Numbered from the stretch's first letter, positions 1-5,745 are shown. The stretch: 8,523 nucleotides of DNA from Candidatus Hydrogenedentota bacterium (GCA_026387845.1 JAPLKX010000659.1:1-8523), one strand, 5' to 3'. The notes: generated by a model not told the origin, from the letters alone. Numbers and translations: made by a program.

Positions 1-110
1 AAAAGGCCCTCGAACATGAGTCGTTTGGCGAGGCCGCCGACGTCTTGGAAGACCTCGATGAGGCCACCCAACTGCTCGAGGCGTACCGCAATGCGCTGCG
101 GCAGGCGTAA
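1..110 (+). CDS. sctX: Probable SctX (YscX-like), C-terminal end only
   Basis: An open frame (codons in phase with position 3) enters from the left edge and stops at TAA 108-110, giving 35 C-terminal residues that end LLEAYRNALRQA. The piece is charged and predicted helical. Three points suggest the end of a YscX-family protein: it lies directly upstream of a YscY-like gene and sctV, as yscX does in Yersinia; its last 28 residues line up without gaps with the C-terminus of YscX as I remember it (paired Ala, LL, Asn and Leu positions); and it is small and helical. In the Ysc family, SctX is an early exported protein that binds SctY and the cytoplasmic domain of SctV and is needed for needle assembly. 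The C-terminus of a SctW/TyeA-type gatekeeper is the main alternative. Too little is present to be sure. Confidence 0.5.
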   Translation, partial: KALEHESFGEAADVLEDLDEATQLLEAYRNALRQA

Positions 111-155
111 TTTTGAATTTGGGGCGCTCGAAATCCCGAGCGGCTGAGCCAGCCG

Positions 156-162
156 GGGGGAG
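156..162 (+). promoter_or_regulatory. Purine-rich possible Shine-Dalgarno for sctY
   Basis: GGGGGAG at 156-162 is a good ribosome-binding sequence, but no ATG, GTG or TTG follows in the sctY frame at normal spacing (about 5-10 nt downstream reads GTT TTT). The first usual in-frame start is GTG 186, 23 nt away, which has AGGAA immediately against it. The site is therefore either unused or serves an unusual start. Confidence 0.3.
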
Positions 163-185
163 TAGACGTTTTTCGCGATCAGGAA

Positions 186-503
186 GTGGCTGCGCTGGAT
201 GTGCTGGCCCATCTGCTGGTGCTGAACGGCAAATGGCAGCGGGCAATGCCCCTATACCGGGCGCTCGTCGCGTTGGACCCGCGCAACCTCCGTTGGCGCC
301 AGGCGTTGGCCTACACGTTGCTCCGGCTGGGGCGCAGCGACGAAGCCCTCGCCCAGTTGGACTGGTGCCTCGCCCAGCGCGACGAGGTCCCTTCGGAACA
401 GTTTGTGCTCCTTCGCGCGCGGGTGTTGTGGGATCTCGCCCGCAAAAAGGAAGCGATGGAATTTCTGGCGCATCCCGAGCGCGCCGCCGGCTCGAGTTGG
501 TGA
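186..503 (+). CDS. sctY: SctY (YscY-like) TPR chaperone of SctX
   Basis: The product is a small all-helical protein of 105 residues from GTG 186. It is built of tetratricopeptide-like helix pairs: NGKWQRAMPLYRALVALDP is a textbook TPR half, followed by a second repeat around LRLGRSDEALAQLDWCL and a third near the C-terminus. The pattern LNGxxxRAxxLxxALxxLxP resembles YscY, and YscY precedes sctV in Yersinia exactly as here. In that family SctY is the cytosolic partner of SctX, and the pair contacts the export gate SctV. The start is unclear: the reading frame is open from 117, and residues before 186 (FRDQE, then VAALDVL) continue the YscY-like helix, so translation may begin upstream at a rare codon such as CTG 144 (119 residues, close to the 114 of YscY). 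The stop lies 30 bp before sctV. A generic TPR chaperone is the alternative. Confidence 0.72.
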   Translation: MAALDVLAHLLVLNGKWQRAMPLYRALVALDPRNLRWRQALAYTLLRLGRSDEALAQLDWCLAQRDEVPSEQFVLLRARVLWDLARKKEAMEFLAHPERAAGSSW

Positions 504-533
504 GCCGCTCATGATTCTATATCAAGGGCCTGC

Positions 534-2633
534 ATGAATCTCGCCAAAGTACAGAGACTGATGCTTCAAGGAAGCCGCTACAGCGACATCCTGCTGGCGC
601 TTCTCATCGTAGCGATCATCGCGCTGATGATCATCCCGATACCCACCCCCGTGGTCGACGCGTTGATCGCCTCCAACCTCGGTCTGTCCGTCATCATGCT
701 CATGCTGGGGCTCTACATTCCGCGCGCCCTTTCTTTCTCGACGTTTCCGAGCATGCTCCTGTTTACGACGCTGTTTCGCGTGGCCTTGAACATCACGACG
801 ACGCGCCTGATCCTGCTCAATGGTTACGCGGGCGAAATCATCTTGACGTTCGGTAACTTCGTGGTGGGCGGCAATTTTGTTGTAGGCGCGGTTATCTTCC
901 TGATCATCACCATCGTGCAGTTCATCGTCATCGCCAAGGGCGCGGAACGCGTCTCCGAAGTGGCCGCAAGGTTCACACTCGATGCCATGCCCGGCAAACA
1001 GATGAGCATCGACGCCGATATGCGCGCCGGCGTCATCAACATCGATCAGGCACGCGCACGTCGCGAAGAATTAAGCAAGGAAAGCCAATTGTACGGCGCT
1101 ATGGACGGCGCAATGAAGTTCGTCAAGGGCGATGCAATCGCCGGCCTCATCGTCACGGTCATCAACCTCCTCGGCGGGTTTACCATCGGCGTACTCATGA
1201 AAGGGATGCCCATCGACAAGGCCATCCAAAAATACTCCATCCTGACCATCGGCGATGGGTTGGTCAGCCAAATCCCCGCCCTCCTCATTGCTATCACCTC
1301 CGGCGTGATCGTGACGCGCGTCTCCTCCTCCGAGGGGTCGGAAGCACTGGGCAAAGACATCGCCGCGCAGTTCCTGGCCCAGCCCAAGGCCATCCTGCTC
1401 GGCGGATTTATGCTGTTGGGCTTTGCCTTGATCCCAGGGTTTCCAAAACCTCAGTTTCTGGCGTTGGCCGCCGCGGCCGGAGGCGTCGGATTTGTCATGT
1501 ACTCCACGCGCGGCCGCACCGCCGCCGAGGTGGCCGCAGAGGCGGAGGGAGGTGCCCACATGCCCACGGTTGCCGCGGATGCGGGCGGAGCCCCGCCGCG
1601 CAAAAAGGGCGACGAGTTCTCGATGGTGGTCCCATTGATGGTGGATGTGGCGGCGGGGCTCGAACCAACCGTGTCTCGCCAGCGGCTCAACGACGAGTTG
1701 CGCGAGGTCCGCCGCGCCCTTTATCAGGATCTGGGCATTCCGTTTCCCGGCATTCATTTGCGCTATAACGAGCGGATGGAGCCAAACACCTACCTGATCC
1801 TGTTGCAGGAAGTCCCCATCGCTCCCGGCGAACTGTTCCCCGGAAAGGTGATGGTGGCCGAGACTAGCTCCAGTCTGGACCTGTTCGGCATTCCGTATGT
1901 GCGGGGAAAATCCCTGACGGTGGGGAAAGAAATGCTTTGGGTGGATGAAGCCCATATCCCGAGGCTTATCCAGAACGGCGTTCCCCACATGGACCTGTGC
2001 CGTACCCTCAGCTTCCATCTCTCGATAGTCCTGCGGAGGTATGGCAGCGATTTCCTCGGCCTGCAGGAGACCAAGTTCCTCCTCGATAAAATGGACGCCC
2101 ATTTCCCCGAAATCGTGCGCGAGGTCCAGAGGATTCTGCCCCTCCAGAAAATCGGTGAAGTGCTCCAACGGCTTGTGCAAGAAGAGATTTGTATCCGCGA
2201 CCTTCGCACTATCATGCAGGCCCTGATTGAATGGGGGCAGCGCGAGAAAGATACCGTCCTCCTCGTCGAATATATCCGGTCGAGCCTTCGCAGGTACATC
2301 AGCCACAAGTACAGCCAGGGCCGAAACGCTCTCGCCGTTTACCTGTTCGAGCCAGAACTCGAAGAAACTGTTCGAAAGGCCATACGGCAAACCTCGGGCG
2401 GAAGTTACCTCGCACTCGAACCCGATGTGGCCAGAAAAATCGTCATGGCGGTCCGCGGCGAAGCCGGCGACATCGGTGCCCTCAAAGATCGCCCCGTCCT
2501 GCTGGTTTCTATGGATATTCGCAGATATGTCCGCAAACTCATCGAACAGGAGTTATACGAACTGGCCGTCCTGTCCTACCAGGAGCTTACGGAAGACGTG
2601 ACAATTCAACCTCTTGGGCGGATTCGCATATAG
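534..2633 (+). CDS. sctV: SctV, export gate protein (FHIPEP family)
   Basis: This is the large inner-membrane export gate of the type III secretion system, homologous to YscV/LcrD and flagellar FlhA. It forms a nonameric ring whose cytoplasmic domain receives chaperone-substrate complexes. At 699 residues it matches the family length. The N-terminal half is hydrophobic, with membrane segments near residues 18-36, 42-62, 71-88, 107-135, 201-222, 243-262, 286-301 and 306-323. It carries family signatures: FRVALN (81-86), RFTLDAMPGKQMSIDAD (146-162), and LYGAMDGAMKFVKGDAIAG (186-204). An Ala/Gly-rich linker (about 328-358) leads to the soluble C-terminal domain (about 360-699). ATG 534 has AAGGG at 524-528. 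Presence of SctX/SctY next door argues for an injectisome rather than a flagellum. No truncation or frameshift is seen. Confidence 0.97.
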   Translation: MNLAKVQRLMLQGSRYSDILLALLIVAIIALMIIPIPTPVVDALIASNLGLSVIMLMLGLYIPRALSFSTFPSMLLFTTLFRVALNITTTRLILLNGYAGEIILTFGNFVVGGNFVVGAVIFLIITIVQFIVIAKGAERVSEVAARFTLDAMPGKQMSIDADMRAGVINIDQARARREELSKESQLYGAMDGAMKFVKGDAIAGLIVTVINLLGGFTIGVLMKGMPIDKAIQKYSILTIGDGLVSQIPALLIAITSGVIVTRVSSSEGSEALGKDIAAQFLAQPKAILLGGFMLLGFALIPGFPKPQFLALAAAAGGVGFVMYSTRGRTAAEVAAEAEGGAHMPTVAADAGGAPPRKKGDEFSMVVPLMVDVAAGLEPTVSRQRLNDELREVRRALYQDLGIPFPGIHLRYNERMEPNTYLILLQEVPIAPGELFPGKVMVAETSSSLDLFGIPYVRGKSLTVGKEMLWVDEAHIPRLIQNGVPHMDLCRTLSFHLSIVLRRYGSDFLGLQETKFLLDKMDAHFPEIVREVQRILPLQKIGEVLQRLVQEEICIRDLRTIMQALIEWGQREKDTVLLVEYIRSSLRRYISHKYSQGRNALAVYLFEPELEETVRKAIRQTSGGSYLALEPDVARKIVMAVRGEAGDIGALKDRPVLLVSMDIRRYVRKLIEQELYELAVLSYQELTEDVTIQPLGRIRI

Positions 2634-2636
2634 GAG

Positions 2637-2660
2637 CCGCCTCGGCAATCGGCGGGGTTT
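2637..2660 (+). terminator. GC stem-loop after sctV, weak terminator candidate
   Basis: CCGCC (2637-2641) pairs perfectly with GGCGG (2651-2655) around a 9-nt loop, 3 bp after the sctV stop, followed by GG and TTT (2658-2660). The stem is short and the T tract has only three T residues, so intrinsic termination would be weak at best. Its position between sctV and the next promoter makes a boundary role plausible. Confidence 0.35.
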
Positions 2661-2686
2661 GACACTGAGTCGGAAAGTGCTATCAT
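2659..2686 (+). promoter_or_regulatory. Sigma-70-type promoter for the sctD operon
   Basis: A perfect -35 box TTGACA (2659-2664), a 16-bp spacer, and a -10 box TATCAT (2681-2686; 5 of 6 consensus) preceded by TGC at 2678-2680, the extended -10 TGn. The expected transcription start is near 2692-2694, about 90 nt before the sctD ATG. This is the best promoter match I found, and it lies in non-coding DNA between sctV and sctD. It should drive sctD-sctE and perhaps the genes beyond. Confidence 0.72.
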
Positions 2687-2693
2687 ACGATGC

Positions 2694-2719
2694 GCCAGCG
2701 TTCTTGTGACACGGCTGGC
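2694..2719 (+). repeat. Inverted repeat at the presumed 5' end of the sctD transcript
   Basis: GCCAGC (2694-2699) and GCTGGC (2714-2719) are exact reverse complements separated by 14 nt. The repeat begins at or just after the predicted transcription start. It could be a 5' stabilising stem-loop in the leader RNA, or a DNA operator overlapping the start site. The sequence alone does not decide between them. Confidence 0.45.
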
Positions 2720-2741
2720 TGTTTGAGAGGCGGTGGGGATC

Positions 2742-2757
2742 CGCGCAACGGGGCGCG
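2742..2757 (+). repeat. Second stem-loop in the sctD leader
   Basis: CGCGC (2742-2746) pairs perfectly with GCGCG (2753-2757) around a 6-nt loop, all G-C pairs. It sits about 9 nt before the GGGAG at 2765-2769 that precedes sctD, so it could affect ribosome access or mRNA stability. Short GC palindromes also arise by chance in GC-rich DNA. Confidence 0.35.
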
Positions 2758-2783
2758 CCACTGTGGGAGTGGATAGTAGTTGC

Positions 2784-4238
2784 ATGTCTGCAAAGCTGCT
2801 CAAATTTCTCTCTGGTCCGCATCTCGGTGCGGAGGTCGAGGTCGGGGACTGCCCCCTGTCTGTCGGGTCCGGCGGGGGATGCGACATCGTTATCGATGAC
2901 CATCTTGCAGGGGAAAATCATATAACGGTAGTACTGCAGGCCGGGGCGGCATTGGCCGAATTCCGCGAAAAGGGTTTTGTGCAACCCAGTGGCGCCGGCA
3001 GCCGCGCAGTTGCCGCAGGCGAATCCATAAAACTTAACGATGGTGATCTCATAGCCATCGGTTCTACCTACCTGTGCCTGGGGCCTGCCGAAGGCCAATG
3101 GCCGGAGATCCCGTTGCCCGACTGGATTTCCCTCAACGGGGCCGCCGCCACGGACACCGGCGGGCCAAAAGATGCCACCCGCAGAGAGACGGACGCCAAA
3201 ACCGGCCGGGAAACCCACGGCACGGTTGCAGAACATGGTTCAACGGAGAGCCAACCGCAGCCGGCCGCCGAAAAGACCGGCCGAACAGGACGGCGCCGGC
3301 TGTGGGCGCTGTTGCCGGTGCTGGTGCTCGCGGCCCTATGCCTGCCGACCTTTGCGCTCGTAAGAGATCATATTGGCTTTCAGGCGGCCAATGCCAAACA
3401 GGTAGAGCCGCCCAATCAGGTTGCGCCTGTCGATGCCAAACAGTCTTTGGAAGAACTGTGCAAAACATACGCCCTGAAACTGGAGACCGAAAACGGCCTG
3501 CCATGTGTGTCTGGAGAGGTCGCTACCGTTGATGACCTCCAGGAGGTGCGCAATCAAGCGTTGGCGGTGGCGCCCCAGGTGGATCTCCGCGTTTACGCAC
3601 GATCCGAGATCATTCGATCCGCCGCCGCCGTCCTGTCAGGTTACGGTTACCCCATCACCGTTAAAGGGGTCGATCAAGGCGTCCTCGCGGTCGACGGCTG
3701 GGCCCCGTCCCAGGAAGACTGGGAGCGCGTCCTGATTGATCTGAGCCACGACGTGCCCGGCGTAACTCGGTTCGACGCGTCCGTTATGTTCTTGTCGAGC
3801 ATTCAGGAAACCATTGGAGAGGACCTCCGCCTAAACGGACTGGATGACGTGCGGGTTTCCCTCGTCAACGAGACGCTCGAATGCACCGGCGTTTTGCCCG
3901 TGGATAAACAGCCCACGTGGAAGGAGTGCGTCGCCAAGTGGCAGGAACGGTTTAGCGTGATACGAACACTTAAGGACCAGACGGTGTTGGTGGCGGCTCA
4001 GACGCCCGAGGCTGAATCCTCCGGCGAAATGAAAATAGCCTCCATCATGTTTGCGCCGCTCCGCTGCTTCGTAACGTCCGCAGGCGGTTCGTTTTACGAA
4101 GGCGCCAAGCTGCCCGACGGAAACGTCGTCGAATCCATTGGGGAAAACGGCGTGGTTCTGCGCCGCGGTACTGAGCGTAAAGAGCTCGCCCTGTTTACCG
4201 GCAATGAGCCCGTTGGTGGAGTCAAGGATGGAACCTGA
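2784..4238 (+). CDS. sctD: SctD, inner-membrane outer ring protein with FHA domain
   Basis: SctD/YscD-family protein of 484 residues from ATG 2784. It builds the larger inner-membrane ring of the injectisome basal body; its cytoplasmic domain holds the SctK/Q/L pods and its periplasmic part faces SctJ and the secretin. Residues 5-103 form an FHA-like domain (LLKFLSGPHLGAEVEV start, CDIVIDD strand, LNDGDLIAIG near the end). A polar Pro/Thr/Gly linker (about 110-168) precedes RRR and a single membrane helix at about 173-193 (LWALLPVLVLAALCLPTFAL). The remainder is periplasmic, with BON/ring-building-like alpha-beta repeats and a C-terminal beta module. It is longer than YscD (about 419). The frame is open upstream to GTG 2733, but the FHA fold starts at MSAKLL, and GGGAG lies at 2765-2769. 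Its 3' end overlaps sctE by 11 bp. Confidence 0.9.
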   Translation: MSAKLLKFLSGPHLGAEVEVGDCPLSVGSGGGCDIVIDDHLAGENHITVVLQAGAALAEFREKGFVQPSGAGSRAVAAGESIKLNDGDLIAIGSTYLCLGPAEGQWPEIPLPDWISLNGAAATDTGGPKDATRRETDAKTGRETHGTVAEHGSTESQPQPAAEKTGRTGRRRLWALLPVLVLAALCLPTFALVRDHIGFQAANAKQVEPPNQVAPVDAKQSLEELCKTYALKLETENGLPCVSGEVATVDDLQEVRNQALAVAPQVDLRVYARSEIIRSAAAVLSGYGYPITVKGVDQGVLAVDGWAPSQEDWERVLIDLSHDVPGVTRFDASVMFLSSIQETIGEDLRLNGLDDVRVSLVNETLECTGVLPVDKQPTWKECVAKWQERFSVIRTLKDQTVLVAAQTPEAESSGEMKIASIMFAPLRCFVTSAGGSFYEGAKLPDGNVVESIGENGVVLRRGTERKELALFTGNEPVGGVKDGT

Positions 4239-4470
4239 TAAACACCCGGACAAAATCGTCGCCTTGCTCGACACCGAAGAGCGGTTGCTCGCCGATACCG
4301 ACGGAACCTATCGCAAGGAGTTGGCGGCAAAGCTGGCCCAACTCGATGGCGAGGTCCAAACGCGGCTCCGCGCCATGAATGCGCCCGACGAGTATGCCCG
4401 GTTGCGAAACCTCGCCCTGGGGATCGAAGCGGCAACCCGCGTCCTCAGTAGTTGTTGCCAACCGCAGTAG
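4228..4470 (+). CDS. sctE: SctE, YscE-like needle co-chaperone
   Basis: Small acidic helical protein of 80 residues. The pattern LLDTEERLLADTDGTYRKEL, then a short turn with MNAPDEYARLRNLALGIEAA, matches the two-helix hairpin of the YscE/PscE/SsaE family (YscE is 66 residues). These proteins, with a TPR partner (SctG), wrap the needle subunit in the cytosol and stop it polymerising before export. The position between sctD and sctF is the same as in Yersinia and Chlamydia. I take ATG 4228, which overlaps the sctD stop (ATGGAACCTGA) and has GGAG at 4216-4219; the frame is open further upstream to 4138, but that stretch lies inside sctD. The C-terminus contains SSCC. Assignment rests on size, helix pattern and position, since the family is divergent. 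Confidence 0.75.
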   Translation: MEPDKHPDKIVALLDTEERLLADTDGTYRKELAAKLAQLDGEVQTRLRAMNAPDEYARLRNLALGIEAATRVLSSCCQPQ

Positions 4471-4492
4471 GCCGGCTTCTCCGAACTCGGCC
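4470..4492 (+). repeat. Stem-loop at the end of sctE
   Basis: GGCCG (4470-4474) pairs with CGGCC (4488-4492). Inside it a G-U pair, one C-C mismatch and TTC/GAA (4477-4479 with 4483-4485) extend the stem to a TCC loop. It starts in the sctE stop codon. No T tract follows, so it is not a standard intrinsic terminator. It could stabilise the 3' end of an upstream message or cause pausing. Confidence 0.4.
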
Positions 4493-4517
4493 AGATCAAC
4501 GGGAGGGCGGCGGTGTT

Positions 4518-4569
4518 GTGCGAAGCGTGATGAGTGGAAGTAGCTTTAGTTTTTCGAGCAGATTCGCAC
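4518..4569 (+). repeat. 7-bp inverted repeat upstream of sctF
   Basis: GTGCGAA (4518-4524) and TTCGCAC (4563-4569) are exact reverse complements, 38 nt apart, in the gap between sctE and sctF. The right arm ends one base before a weak -35-like TTGAAT (4570-4575). It could be a pair of binding half-sites or the base of a long RNA stem. A 7-bp repeat at this spacing can also occur by chance. Confidence 0.25.
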
Positions 4570-4597
4570 TTGAATGCGTGTACTGAGTTGTTTTGAT
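4570..4597 (+). promoter_or_regulatory. Weak promoter-like sequence upstream of sctF
   Basis: TTGAAT (4570-4575), a 16-bp spacer and TTTGAT (4592-4597) give about four of six matches in each box. It is far weaker than the sctD promoter and would place a start near 4604, leaving a leader of about 90 nt before the sctF ATG. The 224-bp gap makes an extra promoter for the needle gene reasonable, but this exact match is only suggestive. Confidence 0.2.
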
Positions 4598-4605
4598 ACC
4601 AGACT

Positions 4606-4643
4606 CCGACTGGTCAGTCATCGGTCGGGGCGGGAGGTTTTTT
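4606..4643 (+). other. Stem-loop followed by a T6 run in the sctF leader
   Basis: CCGAC (4606-4610) can pair with GTCGG (4624-4628), or alternatively GACT (4608-4611) with AGTC (4616-4619). The two stems share bases and exclude each other. A run of six T residues follows at 4638-4643, 10 nt past the larger stem. This is too far for a normal terminator, but the mutually exclusive stems plus T run could act as an attenuator. Evidence is weak. Confidence 0.2.
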
Positions 4644-4656
4644 GTAGTCCAGGCGC

Positions 4657-4672
4657 CGGCCGGTTGCGGCTG
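4657..4672 (+). other. Compact hairpin just before the sctF ribosome-binding site
   Basis: GCCG (4659-4662) and CGGC (4667-4670) form a stem around the tetraloop GTTG, extended by a G-U and a C-G pair to six pairs (4657-4672). It ends 7 nt before AGGAGG, so the ribosome site itself stays unpaired. Such a hairpin could protect the 5' side of the message encoding the abundant needle subunit; that role is inferred. Confidence 0.35.
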
Positions 4673-4679
4673 CGGCAAA

Positions 4680-4685
4680 AGGAGG
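4680..4685 (+). promoter_or_regulatory. Strong ribosome-binding site for sctF
   Basis: AGGAGG at 4680-4685, within AAAAGGAGGA, lies 9 nt before ATG 4695. It is the strongest Shine-Dalgarno sequence in the window and fixes the needle start, ruling out the longer open frame that extends back to 4593. It fits the need for many needle copies per machine. Confidence 0.85.
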
Positions 4686-4694
4686 AACCGACAA

Positions 4695-4931
4695 ATGTCA
4701 AACCCCGTCAATATCCCTGATGTAAGGGACGCCATGGTCGCCATGGTGGACGCCATGAACGCCGACTTGGCCGCCGCCATTGAGCAGGCAAACGCCGAGC
4801 CCGGAAACACCTCGGCCATGTTCGAGCTGCAATACGAGATGCAGCGCTGGTCCATAGGCGTCCAGGCGGAGACCAACGTGATCAAAACGTTGGGCGACAC
4901 CCTCAAAAGCGTCATCCAGAACCTCCGTTAG
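4695..4931 (+). CDS. sctF: SctF, needle filament subunit
   Basis: Needle subunit of the YscF/PrgI/MxiH family, 78 residues, typical size. Many copies polymerise into the hollow extracellular needle through which effectors pass. The protein is two amphipathic helices joined by a turn at EPGN (residues 35-38). Helix 2 carries the conserved Trp in MQRWS (49-53; YscF has KWS) and ends with the usual polymerisation tail, NVIKTLGDTLKSVIQNLR. There is no signal peptide, as expected for a type III substrate. The turn lacks the second Pro of the common P-x-N/D-P form. ATG 4695 is set by AGGAGG at 4680-4685. It is flanked by the genes for both predicted needle co-chaperones, sctE and sctG, which supports the call. 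Confidence 0.93.
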   Translation: MSNPVNIPDVRDAMVAMVDAMNADLAAAIEQANAEPGNTSAMFELQYEMQRWSIGVQAETNVIKTLGDTLKSVIQNLR

Positions 4932-4939
4932 GCGCCGTT

Positions 4940-5335
4940 GTGGACCTCTCAACGGATCACGTCCGCCTGCTGGCGGAACTCGGACTTATTGCGGTCGGCG
5001 AGGGGCGGCTTGAAGAAGCCGCTGCCATTACGGATGCCGTCGCCGCCTATCGGCCCAACGAAGTCGCCGTTTACGTGGCGCGGGCGTTAATTGAACTGCG
5101 CCGGGGAAAACCAGAAGACGCTGTACGGCTGCTCGAATCAGACGCATTAGCCAACCATCCGGGCAACCCCATGCTCCAGACCTTTTTGGGTATGGCCCTC
5201 ATGGCGGCTGGTTACGGGGCGCGCGCTCGAGGAATTCTCGAGACCATGGCCCTCCAACAAACCGACATGAAAGCCGCCGCGCTTGCACAGAGTCTGAAGG
5301 CCCTGGATCAGGGCGGAAAGGAAGCCAGACCATGA
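4940..5335 (+). CDS. sctG: SctG, YscG-like TPR needle co-chaperone
   Basis: Cytosolic all-helical protein of 131 residues made of tetratricopeptide-like repeats: AELGLIAVGEGRLEEAAAIT, then VYVARALIELRRGKPEDAVRLL, then MLQTFLGMALMAAGYGARARGIL. Position right after the needle gene and this repeat pattern match YscG/PscG/CdsG (YscG about 115 residues), which cups the C-terminal helix of the needle subunit in a trimer with SctE. It also resembles the HrpB1/HrpK-type TPR group, the main alternative name. The start is GTG 4940, 8 bp after the sctF stop, with only a poor ribosome site, so translation is probably coupled to sctF. The stop TGA overlaps the sctI ATG as ATGA. Confidence 0.8.
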   Translation: MDLSTDHVRLLAELGLIAVGEGRLEEAAAITDAVAAYRPNEVAVYVARALIELRRGKPEDAVRLLESDALANHPGNPMLQTFLGMALMAAGYGARARGILETMALQQTDMKAAALAQSLKALDQGGKEARP

Positions 5336-5745
5336 TACTGCCGGTTGAGCCTGTAAGTCTGTCGTCGGGAGCCGCGGCCCCGGCCGGCCCCGTCCAACGG
5401 CGCGTCGTGTCCGAAGATGACGTGGCCCGGTTTGAAACCGCTATGACCAATCCCGTTGGCCACTCCCAACCTATTGAAATCCGATCGCCCGAAGCCGTCG
5501 CGCCCCAGCAGTCTATCGGCAAGGTCCTGTTGAATATGGTCCAAGAGGTCCGGGAAAGCCAGGCCGGCCACATGGACCGAATACAAGACGTGACCGCGGC
5601 GCCCGGTGAGAGCCAGGCCATGGAAATGCGGGACCTGTTCAGCCTGCAGTTTGAACTCATGCAATTGACGCTCCAGCAAGACCTGACTGCCAAGGTCGCT
5701 GACCGGCTCAGCCAGGGCGTACAGACCTTGTTCCGAAATCAGTAG
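5332..5745 (+). CDS. sctI: SctI, inner rod protein
   Basis: Inner rod subunit (YscI/PrgJ/MxiI family), 137 residues versus about 115 in YscI. It joins the export apparatus to the needle base and is itself exported. The N-terminal half is polar and Pro/Ala-rich, probably disordered. The C-terminal half is helical and ends in the family hallmark: MRDLFSLQFELMQLTLQQDL followed by TAKVADRLSQGVQTLFRNQ (residues 119-137), nearly the textbook SctI tail. ATG 5332 overlaps the sctG stop by 4 bp, with AAGGAAG upstream at 5319-5325. There is no gene in the yscH position between sctG and sctI, unlike Yersinia. The sctJ gene starts 19 bp downstream. Confidence 0.92.
   Translation: MILPVEPVSLSSGAAAPAGPVQRRVVSEDDVARFETAMTNPVGHSQPIEIRSPEAVAPQQSIGKVLLNMVQEVRESQAGHMDRIQDVTAAPGESQAMEMRDLFSLQFELMQLTLQQDLTAKVADRLSQGVQTLFRNQ

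Noticed and set aside
113..514. Overlapping + strand frame of 133 codons across sctY
   Set aside because: The product is Arg/Gly/Pro/Ala-rich with no fold-like pattern, while the alternative frame gives clean TPR helices and matches the conserved gene order.
1071..2390. Long open frame on the - strand (439 codons) opposite sctV
   Set aside because: It lies wholly antisense to a clear FHIPEP gene. Its protein is rich in His, Gln, Gly and Asp with no recognisable domain, as expected from GC-rich codon bias read backward.
2231..3236. Other open frames on both strands across the sctV 3' end, the promoter gap and sctD
   Set aside because: They overlap strongly supported genes, have low-complexity Arg/Ser/Pro composition and lack convincing ribosome sites.
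4518..4586. Possible 22-codon small ORF (GTG 4518, or ATG 4530) in the sctF leader
   Set aside because: The only ribosome-like sequence (GGGAGG, 4501-4506) is loosely placed, the peptide is Ser-rich without features, and an ORF this short is expected by chance. A leader peptide cannot be excluded.
4496..4915. - strand open frame covering the sctF leader and gene
   Set aside because: It is antisense to the needle gene, with no recognisable domain; its length reflects the GC-rich frame effect.
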